64,000 nucleotides of DNA, from assembly GCA_033064195.1 (NCBI GenBank), contig JARBJD010000010.1, positions 602,739-666,738 of the forward strand, given 5' to 3'. Below are positions 1 through 9,715 of this stretch, in pieces. Below the pieces are notes generated by a model. The model was given only the letters and a program-made list of their open reading frames with translations, did no database searches and had not been told where the DNA came from. The first letter of the stretch is position 1; each line of letters starts with the position of its first letter. This DNA comes from Blattamonas nauphoetae (Eukaryota > Preaxostyla > Oxymonadida). A program made the position numbers and the translations under genes.

Positions 1-2085
1 TCTGAGCTGCCGCTTCTGCTTCCAATCTCTTCTTCTCTTCTGCTGCTAGCTTTCGTCCTTCTTCCGCCACTTTCTTTTTCTCCATCGCTTCTGCCTTCTT
101 CTTTCCTTTCTCTTCTGCAATTCGCCGACTTCTCTCCATCTTCGATTCCACATCAATACTCTCCTCTTTTCCTGCTTTCTTGTGATCTTCTCTTTCGCTC
201 TCTTCTCTCCCAGCAATCCCTTCTTCCATCTCTGACGCAACTCCTTCCCCATTCGAAAATCTCTCGTTCTTTTCAATCTCCCCTTCCGTCGAAGGTGCCA
301 ATTTCTCTTCTTTCTTCCCAATCCCAAAAACACTTCCCAACCACAAAAACATCCCTCCCAACATTCCAAACAATCCAACTCCTTTCTTTTCTTCTCCATC
401 TTTCTGTTCTCCTCCATCCCTCTTTTCTTTCGCATCCTTCTTTGTCTTCTTCTCTTTCAATTCCTGTTTCGCTTTCGCTTCCAATTCTGATTTCTCTTTC
501 GCTGCTGCAACTCGAGCTGCCTTCTCTTCTTTTCGTCGAGCGGCTGCTTCTTGCTTCTCTCGTTCCAATTGAGCTCGACGTTCACGCTCTTCTTCTTTCC
601 GAATTCGTTCCGCTTCTGCTTTCTGAGCTGCCGCTTCTTGCTTCTCTCGTTCCAATTGAGCTCGACGTTCACGCTCTTCTTCTTTCCGAATTCGTTCCGC
701 TTCTGCTTTCTGAGCTGCCGCTTCTTGCTTCTCTCGTTCCAATTGAGCTCGACGTTCACGCTCTTCTTCTTTCCGAATTCGTTCCGCTTCTGCTTTCTGA
801 GCTGCCGCTTCTGCTTCCAATCTCTTCTTCTCTTCTGCTGCTCGTTTTCGTCCTTCTTCGGCTTCTCTCCTTTTCTTCTCTTTCAACGCTTTCTTTTCAC
901 TCCAATCGTCCATCTTTCTTTTGATTTCACGTTCTCTTGTCTCTCTCTTAATTGCCTCTTCTCTCTCCTCCCTCTCTAATCGTTCTTCTTCCTCCCTCAC
1001 TTTCTTCTCTTCCTCTTCCGCCTTCTGTTGCAGGATCGCTTCTCCCCTCTTCAAACGAGCTGTAGTCATTTCTCTATTTTTCCGTTCCATCTCCTCCAAG
1101 AGCATCTCTTCCTCCATGACACGCAGTTTCTCTTCATCGATACGTTGATTCTCCAGTTCGACCTGTCTCTGCTTGTCCTCTTCCAATTGTGCCTCTCTCT
1201 GAAGTTCTCGTTCCATGTGAAGAAGGCGTATTTCGTCGCTTTCCTCTGTCCACCTTGAGAATACCCTCTTTACCACACGAACTGGCGCCGTGACGAGGGA
1301 TGTCAGAGAATCGCCGAGAAATTGGAACACTGACATGTTGCGAGGTTCTTCATTAAGATCAGTATCGTTGGGAACTGCTGTTGGTTCACGGAAAGGCGTC
1401 TCGTTGGTGATTGGTGGGAGTTGGATTCTTGGTGTCCTCCTTCCTGGAGTAGGTGTCTGTGATGAGATTCCCAAAGATTCATCACTGGTTTTTTGTTGAG
1501 TTGGACGCAAAATTGATTTTGGGGTCGGTTGACTATGATGAATGTCATGAGAATTCGACTTGTTGCTATTCGCAGGTGTGGCTGTACAAAAAGAGGAAAT
1601 ATCATCAAAAAGAGTAGTTAAAGAGACGATATCGAAAGAAAGGTGTCAATACATGGAGATTTATCCTGTCGAAGGGTTTTGTTGTCAGACATTCCAATCG
1701 CAGCGATGACCGATGGATGGGCGGACGTTGAGGAATACAAATGTTCTCCCTTTTGATTTGGTTGATGTCCAGAACGGGGCGGAGTGCCTTCAAGATGTTG
1801 TGGAAGGGCAAATGAAACTGTATTAGTCATCTGATGATCGAGACTGTTTATTGTTGGATCGTCGATAACCTCATCTTGAGAAAGGGTGTTAGAGATTTCT
1901 CTGGAAGTGTTTTTCCCTTTTTTCTTTTTTGGTTTGCGAACGGCTGCTTTTCGCTTGGGGATTGGCTTGGGAGTGGTTTCCGTCGGTTCTTCGCCATTAT
2001 CTTCTTCTCTGACTATCGACGTTGCTCGTGAAACTGACCGAGTGACATATCGTTGATTGGGATCATTTGTGGTACGAGTACTCAT
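1..2085 (-). CDS. Highly charged coiled-coil / single-alpha-helix protein (C-terminus off window)
   Basis: I do not recognise a named family. The ATG at 2085 opens exon 1 (2085-1653), rich in Ser/Thr/Pro and basic patches. A 70-nt GTATTG...ACAG intron (1652-1583) joins it in phase to exon 2 (1582-1), which stays open to the window edge. Exon 2 starts with a Pro/Thr-rich linker, passes a short ordered stretch around FQFLGDSLTSLV, then becomes almost pure Glu/Arg/Lys/Ala/Gln, as in long single alpha-helices or coiled coils. An internal 87-bp (29-aa) tandem repeat encodes units like EAAAQKAEAERIRKEEE. INCENP-like and other cytoskeletal proteins have such helices, but the diagnostic C-terminal domain would lie outside the window. 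Low-complexity frames on the plus strand here are shadows of this gene. Confidence 0.75.
538..798 (-). repeat. 87-bp tandem repeat, three copies, in frame
   Basis: Three head-to-tail 87-bp units (538-624, 625-711, 712-798) lie inside the coiled-coil gene. Copies 2 and 3 are essentially identical and copy 1 diverges at its start. The length is a multiple of three, so each unit adds 29 residues of helical Glu/Arg/Lys/Ala sequence. The sequence at 1-60 closely matches 798-857, so a larger duplication probably extends past the window edge. Confidence 0.9.
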
Positions 2086-2709
2086 CTTGATAGTGTGTAT
2101 CGAGACTCGAGAAAAGGGGAACCCACAACCTCATCAATAATCATAATATGATAACATTTTTGAACTTTATGTTCTCTAAATAGTATAATTCTCCGAATGT
2201 ATGATTGGTGTTGATGAATTTTCTGAGATGAGGGAGTTGAAGTGAACGACAAAATCAATGAATATCCGTTTCTGTCTCACTTCGATGGACATAAAAACGG
2301 AAGAGACATTGATGACAGATTATTTGACCCGAAATGAGTCCCGTGGAAGGTGTGTTTAAGAGGATATACGTTCGAGTGAGTGACGTGATGGTGTCACAAT
2401 GGTGTGATGTTCAATGAAATGACCCTGCATAAAAATGATTCGTCTCATAACATTCAACAATCACAGCCAATTTAAAAGGAAATATGTTCTTTTGTTCGTT
2501 GTTTTTGTGACTTTGAGGGTGTGACAGATGTGTGAAATATGAGATGACTTCCAGTTTATCCATGTTTAAGATGAAGAAAATACATTCATGTGTAGAGTAT
2601 ATTTGTGATATTGCGTATCGAAGAATGACTCCCAGGGGATGTGGAGAAAAAAGGAGATCATTCTGATGAGATTATTATGGCCAGATTTGTCCTAACTTTG
2701 AGTGTGTGA
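2086..2709. other. Intergenic, divergent gene starts, no gene seen
   Basis: This 624-bp interval separates the start of the coiled-coil gene (minus) from the start of BRE1 (plus). I see no ORF with coding character, no tRNA-like fold and no clear repeat. It presumably holds both promoters. Confidence 0.5.
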
Positions 2710-5642
2710 ATGACCAGTGCCGATGCTATCGATCTAAATCTTCTCAAGGAGCAAAACAGTCGATTGGCAGCGGATTGGACCATCAAGAAGCAGGAGGTCC
2801 AGCAATCCCAGAAAACCATCACACAGCTCCAGACAAAGATAAATTCACTACAATCAGTGATCTCTTTTCAGCACAACACTCTTCATTACGTTTGATTTTA
2901 GATGTTTTTGTGTTTATGAGCCATTTTCATAGATTCAATCATCTTTTCAATCACTCCTCCAATCAATCCCTGGTGCTGCGAAAAATCAATGTTTGATCTG
3001 TTTATCTGATCATCATTCTCAATTATATTCTCTTTCTTGTGACTTTTTTCGATTGTAACACAGCACTCGCCGATTTTCCGACGATCCCTCTCGAAAAAAT
3101 CCTCTCTGACACTCCAGATGAACAAGAAAACGTTTCAAATACCCGGTCCCTATTAGCAAACCAGAGATCAGAGCTTCACACAATTCTACAGCAGCTAGCG
3201 ACGTTTTGCACACGTATCGACCAGCCAACATCGATGGGAGACTCTCACTCCACTCCTCAACCTCTTTCCCAACAATTGTCTCATCTTTTCTCGACAATAG
3301 AATCACATGTGACACTTAAGTCACAACTTGATTCCAGTCTTGAACAATTGAGAGAGTTTGAAGCCGATAAAGCCAATCTTGAACTTCAAGTTCATAACCT
3401 GAAGCGTCGCGCAGAAATGCAACCACCAAAGTATGCATGACAATCCTCTCATTTCTTAAATCATTCTTGATCTTTAGAGTGTCTTCTCCCGCCCCATCAC
3501 CGTCGCCCGCCCCTCAGAAACCATCACTCCCAAACCATTCTCAACCATCATCCCCATCTCAATCACCAGGACCAAGCGGAACCGATACCAATCAACCAGC
3601 TCAAGCAGCGAGATCTAATACAGAACAACTGGAATTAGACGAAATGAAGGCCGTTCTTGTCACAAAAGACAGACAAATTGAAAAACTCCTCAATGAAAAG
3701 GGTAAATTACAAGAGCAAGTTTCAAACTTAAAAGCCATGGAACCAGTGGACGAAGTAATCAAGAAAACAAAACTTTATCAAGCTCTCAAAACTCAATTCG
3801 CACAGCTCACTATGGAAAGGAAAGTTTGGGATTTAATGTCATTCAACAAACATTTACATTATCAATATTCATTTCTACTCCACATAATCTCCATCTTTCC
3901 TCCCATTCTTTAGCAAGCTGACGAAGAGCTTCAACGACAGTCCAAACAAATCGAATCGCTAACACACACGTTCAACCACTACAAGACAAGTACTGCAAAT
4001 CAAATTGCTCATGAACAGACAACATTTACGCAAAAACTTGTTGAGAGCGAAAAAATCATCGGCCAACTAAGAGAGAAGGTGCAAAACCTCTTCGAAATGA
4101 TCGATCTGATGAAACGAGGTCTTTCCATTGCTGAGCACGAAAAGAAGCTGATGTCACGGGCCCAAAGACAAGCCCTGTCTCAAAAGAAATCGGAAAAAGA
4201 GCCCGACAAAGAACCGGGCTATGTGCATATCCTGCACGTGAAGATCAACGAGCAGAAAGAGCGGGTGAAGCAGCTGCAGAACGCAAATGACTCTCTCCGC
4301 ACAATCACTTGGACTCTTCTGACCATGCTGCGGAACCCTCTGTCAGAGGATCTGAAGGAAGAGCAGGAAGTGTTTGAGGAGGGTGAAGTCCCTGAGCACC
4401 CGGGAGAAACACGAGAAGACAGAATGGAACGAACCCTGATCGAGATCGAGAAGCTAGAAAATCAGGTCAGAGCACAACAGACACTCGAATTGAAGAAGGA
4501 GGAAGCTCAGTGGGAATTCGGGCGATCACAAAGACTCACCCCAACACAAACACAATCGCCAGATGACATGGACATCAGTGTGAGCCCATTCGAGAAAGTC
4601 AGCATGACCGAGCCACTCGCTCGGAGACGGTCGGACTCGATTGATTACTCATCGCAGCGCGGGGAGAAGATGATGAAGACTGATGAGACGATGCTCAATC
4701 AGCGGAGTGGCTCGCTCGCACAGCCGCTCAACACACCACTCCCCCTCCCACCGTCTCTCACCACTGCCATTCATTCGTATGTTTCGGAGATGTCGCGAGA
4801 GAAGAGGCGAAGTTTTGAGGAGCTGAGTGAGCAGTACGCTGAGTTGGAAGCAAAGATGGCCGGGTTTGTGTCGACAGCCACGCAGAAAGAGGAGATGTAT
4901 GACAAAGCACTGAAGGATCAGGTGAAGAACAATCACAGATTCAACACGTTGGAAGAAACACGACAGCTGCTGAAGGAAAAATGTGCTCATCAAGCGAAAT
5001 TGTTGGAAGAGAAGAACGAGATTCTGGCGCAGTTGGAGGAGGAGAGGAAGGAGGAGGAGGAACGTGTGAAGAGTCTCTCTTCTGAACTGACGAAGATGAG
5101 CGAATTGGCTCAGAAGTCGCAAGTGTATATGAACGACCAGGAGCAGAAACTGTCCAGCCTGACTGACAGCATGGCTCTGAAAGCTGCGCAGGTCACAGAG
5201 CTCCAACAACAACTCACTTTGGAGCGAGAGGCCAAACTTCGGATGGAGAAGGAGAAGGTCAACACGGAGTCGGAAGCGATGGTTCTGAGGCAGAGGCTCG
5301 GTGGCGATCCGGTTGATGGAAGCGAGTTGGCACAGAAATTGGACATGTATAAGGTATGTCAGAGACGGTCTATTCTCTCTTTTGGTTCCTGTTGTCTTTC
5401 TCGTCAACTCTGCCACTTCACTCATTCTCTTTCCATCCTAATCCTTCCTTCTTCCTCTCCCCATCCAGAAACTTCTTGATTGTTCGGTCTGTCATGTTCG
5501 TCCGAAGAACGTGCTGATCACGAAATGCTTCCACATGTTCTGCAAAGAGTGTATCCACGATGTGATCCAGTCCAGGTCTCGGAAATGCCCGCAGTGTGGA
5601 GAGAAGTTTGCACAAGAAGAAGCTCGCACCTTTTATTTCTGA
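2710..5642 (+). CDS. BRE1: BRE1/RNF20-like RING E3 ubiquitin ligase (histone H2B)
   Basis: BRE1 ligases work in the nucleus with RAD6-type E2 enzymes to monoubiquitinate histone H2B during transcription. I assemble six exons: 2710-2889, 2933-2972 (a 40-nt microexon), 3064-3430, 3478-3823, 3914-5353 and 5469-5642. All junctions are phase-compatible and give 848 aa. The body is continuous coiled coil with a Pro/Ser-rich linker near residue 190. The last exon encodes a C-terminal C3HC4 RING starting at about residue 796 (CSVC, CFHMFCKEC, CPQC) and ends in TFYF. RING position and spacing match RNF20/RNF40/HUB proteins. The Leu-rich microexon restores the helix after the TLHY motif. The ATG at 2710 is the first in frame, and the predicted length is normal for the family. 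Confidence 0.9.
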
Positions 5643-5806
5643 AAGCAGAACTTTATCTAATCTTTATTTTGTTTCTCATTTCATGGAATCAACAACGTTT
5701 GATACTTGCACCATTTTTCTACCGCGAACTTCATCAGAAACAAAATATCGACCGTTGATCCCACCATCCTCACTACAAGACCCCAACAATTTAACGTTTC
5801 TGGGAC

Positions 5807-5878
5807 GGCCGCTTAGTCTAGTGGTATGATTCTCGCTTCGGGTGCGAGAGGTCGTGGGTTCAATTCCCGCAGCGGCCC
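5807..5878 (+). tRNA. tRNA-Pro(CGG)
   Basis: The sequence folds as a canonical cloverleaf. The 7-bp acceptor stem GGCCGCT/AGCGGCC is followed by discriminator C. The D arm TAGTCTAGTGGTATGA serves as A box, and GGTTCAATTCC in the T arm as B box. The anticodon stem CTCGC/GCGAG closes loop TTCGGGT, so the anticodon is CGG (codon CCG, proline). There is no intron and no encoded CCA, as expected for a eukaryote. Confidence 0.97.
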
Positions 5879-5881
5879 AAC

Positions 5882-5894
5882 TTTTTTCTTTTTT
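5882..5894 (+). terminator. Pol III T-run terminator
   Basis: Two runs of six T separated by one C begin four bases after the tRNA 3' end, the standard RNA polymerase III stop. Confidence 0.85.
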
Positions 5895-5983
5895 GGATTG
5901 AATCATATATTTTGTTTGCACTGGATAGACAAATGGAAATTGCAAGATTTTTTAAAAAAATAAGAAGCGAATAAAGGAGTTAT

Positions 5984-6671
5984 TTATGTTTGGGCTAATT
6001 TTGATGCCTTCAGTTGTTCTGTACCTCCAGCATGCCAATCTTCCAATTGTTGGATGGCATCGGTACTTCCAGCAAAGACTAAGAGAAGAAAAACAAGAGA
6101 ACATCTCAATTAATGAAGAAAACAGACTCTTTTTTTCCAACTCTGATAAACGTGAAATTTGACTTCGGTCAAGCTCTCGGTTGTAAGTATGAGATTTGGT
6201 GAGAATTTCTTGAAATCTTGGTCCCCATATCTGTGTGAGGAAGGCTCGATGATCCTCCATTCCACTTCCAATTCTTGAAGCGAAAGTGAATGATGACAAA
6301 ATAAAAATCATTCGAAATCATACGAAGCAAGTTGAATGCCATATTCATAGATGTTTGGCACTTCTGAAAGCGAGCATGCTGTGGGATCTGAAATGAGCAT
6401 GTTTTTATTGCTCGTTTCAAGGCACTGAGGCGTCAAAATCTGTCCAAAATGATTATTAACAAGAGAACGCGCGAGCCAAATGGGAATATTGACAATATCT
6501 CCTTGATTAATCTGAATTTAATTTGAAAATGAATGCGATGAGGAATACTGTTGTATCAGTCCCTCCTGGATTCAAATAACCAACACTCTCTGCAGGTTGG
6601 AAAAATTTAAAAGGAACAGTTTGCTGAGAAACTAAAAATTGATCGATCGAGTAGAAATCTTGTGTCAGCAT
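5984..6671 (-). CDS. PSF3: GINS complex subunit PSF3
   Basis: GINS (SLD5-PSF1-PSF2-PSF3) joins CDC45 and MCM2-7 in the replicative helicase. Four exons (6671-6549, 6511-6324, 6273-6128, 6078-5984) join through introns of 37, 50 and 49 nt to give 183 aa, slightly shorter than the human protein. The family landmarks are in order: DFYSIDQFL and VPFKFFQPA near the N-terminus, QGDIVNIPIWLA (compare the PSF3 PLWLA motif), a central helix, then RLSELEKKIF and QLEDWHAG at the C-terminus. The third intron uses GTCTGT as 5' splice site, and that choice restores exact spacing to the human protein. The ATG at 6671 is the first in frame; a longer 5' exon cannot be excluded. It is transcribed in the same direction as the FKBP gene 235 bp upstream. 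Confidence 0.88.
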
Positions 6672-6905
6672 TTCCTGCAGGTTCGATCTAATCACTCAAG
6701 ACGAAACAGCCACAAAACCAGCTTCTCAATGATACATACGATTTATGCGTCAGGAACTTTTCAAATCCATCAGCTTATGAAACAAAGCAGTATCTGGTGG
6801 CGAGAGAAGCACTGCAAGAATGAATGCATAATAATCAAAAAGATTCGAAGCTATAACTCAACAAAAAACATTTCCGAGAGTTCCAAGCCAAATCTAACCC
6901 AAAAT

Positions 6906-8200
6906 TCATAATTCTGGCTGATTAATCTGATGTTCAACTGTCTTGGTTTCCTCTATCTTCCGATCGAACTCCTTCAGGGGATCGACAACATCTGGATCGG
7001 TTCCCCCTTCATGGGAGTCTGCTTTTAGTGTCTGATCTCCAGTCTTTGTCGAAGTGTGGGCGAAATTCTCTGACCCATCCCATGCTCGCTTCCTCCTCCT
7101 TACATAGTTTGCTTTGGTATCTTCACGAATGTACTCAGGAGTATCAGCAATAAATCTTGTATATGGAATAGCTCGCACGTGTCTCCGTGTCGTTCCGGTC
7201 TTTGCCTCCAATCCCTCTTTGGGATACGTGAGGCTATGTCGGACAGGGCGTTGAAATTTGATTTGAGTAGGATCTTCACGGTTGACATGTGCCGCATACC
7301 TTGCCGATTCCGTGATGCTTCTTATTCTATCTTTGTAGTCTTCGCTGAATTTGCGATTGATCATGTCAAGGACTGTTATATCGACAATTAATGCCTCATT
7401 GGCTTAAAAACAGTGGAAAAGGATGATAACTATGTCGGAAAGAATGTGCACACGCTTAATTGGTCCTGAACCATTCGCTCCGAACCCCATTTCTGAAGGG
7501 AATGTCAGTCTTCTTTTTTCCCCAACGCAACTACCTACAACACCCTGCATTCGGGACTGATAGAAAAAGAGACAGACTTCATCAACACCCTTGATGGTTT
7601 CTCCGTATCCAACACGAAAGACATAGGATTCCATATCCAGTGTTTCATCCATGACCTTGAGATCGTTATAGGTCATTATCGTATAACTAATCTATGTGAA
7701 GGAGAGATTGGAGAATTTTAAGGGTGAAGGAGGTCAAACCTCCACCTCATCTGAGATATTCACGCGTCGAGGACATCGACGAGGTAAGGAGAGAGTTTCG
7801 ATTGTTAAACGATCTGACGGAGGACGGACATAAGGTTTGGAAAGATCGGGGGACATATCAGTTGCTTTACGAACTAATAGTGATCATAGAGTTCAGAGAA
7901 TCGGCTCAGTGAGTGGAGTGAATTCAGACTGTATATCTTCGTGGGAGGGGGCTAAATTTGAGAGAAATGCAAAAAAAAGTCGTTTGAAAATGGTATAGAA
8001 AAGTATTGAAACCAATTGGAATAAATGTTAATTCTTATATGAAAAGCCTTTGCCGAAAAACAAGGGTGACACACTTCATAATAGTACTCATCATCTTCCT
8101 CCATAGCTCTCCAAAATGTTTCGTTTAAATCATCCTCAATCGGTTCGCACTGAAGAATCGCCAGAAAAAAGAAGCTGATCATTGAAGAAAAAAGTATCAT
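6906..8200 (-). CDS. Secretory FKBP-type peptidyl-prolyl isomerase with long C-terminal tail
   Basis: FKBPs catalyse cis-trans isomerisation of peptidyl-proline bonds. The start at 8200 gives a hydrophobic signal peptide (MILFSSMISFFFLAIL), which places the protein in the ER/secretory pathway. Supported exons are 7873-7740, 7691-7578, 7544-7454 and 7402-6906, with introns of 48, 33 and 51 nt. Exon 1 (8200 to about 8062) and its junction are uncertain. The FKBP fold reads through CPRRVNISDEVEISY, FRVGYGETIKGVDE, GVVGSCVGEKRRLTFPSEMG and NEALIVDITVLDM, most like FKBP2-type ER isomerases. In the active site, VIKGW has become TIKGV, which loses the pocket Trp. The last 150 residues are hydrophilic, lie outside the domain and end QPEL, which only resembles an ER-retrieval signal. 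The gene is divergent from La, 46 bp away. Confidence 0.82.
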
Positions 8201-8246
8201 GGGAACAGTCGATCTGACTTGTGATTTGGAGCTGAACAAGACGAAA

Positions 8247-9601
8247 TGACGGAAACTGCATCTCTTAACGAAAATATTAAGAAACAAACAGGTATGTTAT
8301 CATTCATATTTCTCAGGTAACTTCAAAATGTCTCGTGCACCTTGTTTTCTCTCCTATTGTGGATTTACCTCACAGAATTCTATTTTTCTGATCACAACCT
8401 CCCAAGAGACAAGTTTTTAAAGGCAAAAATTGCAGAGTCACCTGAAGGATGTCTGTCTCATTTCTCTTCTCTCATTCAATCAATCAATGTCATTTATCAG
8501 GGGTTTCTCTTGAAGTTATGACGAGCTTCAGAAAGCTAGGAGATCTGACGAAAGATATCAAGGTGATCGCCGAAGCCCTCGCTAACTCAACCATTTTGGA
8601 ATTATCTGAAGACAAGACAAAAATCCGACGTCTCACTCCTGTTCCAACAGAACAAGATGTTAATAACAGAACTTTGGTTGTTGTTTGACTTGTCTTTGTT
8701 TCTTCATGCTTTTAGACCAATATTCCCAAAGATTCCAACGTCGAAGCCATCTCGACGTTTTTCACTCAATTTGGACCTGTAGGAGCTGTCCGTTGTGTCA
8801 CCGAACCTCAAACTGAAGTTTTTTCGGTATATTCTAATATTTCTTCCATTTACCAGGGAAAAGCCTTCATTGTTTTTGAAGAGCAAGCTGGTCTTGATTC
8901 CGCCATCGCTAAAGGTGATGACATGCCAAAATTCGGAGACAACAAAATTGAATGCAATAAATTGTCTTTTTTATTTCTCTCTCATTTCTGTAGTAAAACC
9001 ATCAAGAAGAAGGAGAAACCGGAAGTTCCTGATCGCAACGCCGAACTCCGCGCTCAAATTGAAGAAGAACGCAAAAGTATGTGCATATAGTTGCATGCAT
9101 TCATGGGTCCACAGATCACGCACCTGGATGTATTCTCCGCTTTACATTCCCAGCTGATACAAACACCGAGAATCTCCGCCCACTCGAACTGAAGGATTAC
9201 TTCGGACACTTCGGTGAGATCCGCAGAGTAGAATTCCAGGAGGGTGAGAAAGTTGGGTTTGTGAATCTTCTTTCATCGTCATTTTTCTCAGAACAGCTCG
9301 TTTCGCGTCAGCTGAAGGATGCTCCCGAGCCAAAAAAGAACTGGATGAGAAAAAGGATTCCCATAAGATCCAGGGAGTCGTTCCAGACATTACCATCTTG
9401 GAGGGAGAAGAGGAGCAGCGTGAGTGGGACTCGATTGCCGAGAAGCGATTGTCGCACGTCAACCAATCCAGTGCTCGCGGAGGTCGAGGGGGACGCGGTC
9501 GTGGAAGAGGTGGGCGTGGAAGAGGAGGACGTGGAAGAGGCGGACGGGGAGGATCCAGAGATCGACAGAATCGAATTGAGAGTGTTGTGGATGATGACTA
9601 A
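8247..9601 (+). CDS. La protein (La motif, RRM, C-terminal xRRM-like domain, RGG tail)
   Basis: La binds the UUU-OH 3' ends of Pol III transcripts such as pre-tRNAs in the nucleus. Eight exons (8247-8292, 8376-8450, 8501-8682, 8716-8826, 8857-8963, 8994-9076, 9115-9256, 9292-9601) give 351 aa. Introns are 83, 50, 33, 30, 30, 38 and 35 nt, all phase-compatible. The La motif shows EFYFSDHNLPRDKFL and EGWVSLEVMTSFRKLGDLT with its conserved aromatics. RRM1 follows (TNIPKDSNVEAISTFF, GKAFIVFEE), then a charged linker and a second RRM-like domain (GCILRFTF, GHFGEIRRVEF) like the La C-terminal xRRM. The tail is an RGG/RGRGG array of about 30 residues, seen in some La-related proteins. The start ATG at 8247 leaves a normal short N-terminus before the La motif. 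The gene converges with SCC3. Confidence 0.92.
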
Positions 9602-9715
9602 ACGAGAACATGAAAAGCGACTCACTTCATCAAAATTGACTTTCCAAATGATAAAAAAGACGAATTGGTTCATAATAAAGAACAGTACTGTCTTGGACAG
9701 GTGAATGAAGTGTTG

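Noticed and set aside
295..979. Plus-strand frames rich in Leu/Ser/Phe with a 29-aa repeat
   Set aside because: They are the antisense of the coiled-coil gene's tandem repeat; the minus-strand frame continues in one phase from a spliced ATG to the window edge.
7724..7912. Plus-strand frame MKEVKPPPHLRYSRV... near the FKBP/La promoter
   Set aside because: It lies antisense to the FKBP exon 7873-7740, whose translation aligns with the FKBP family; the plus frame matches nothing.
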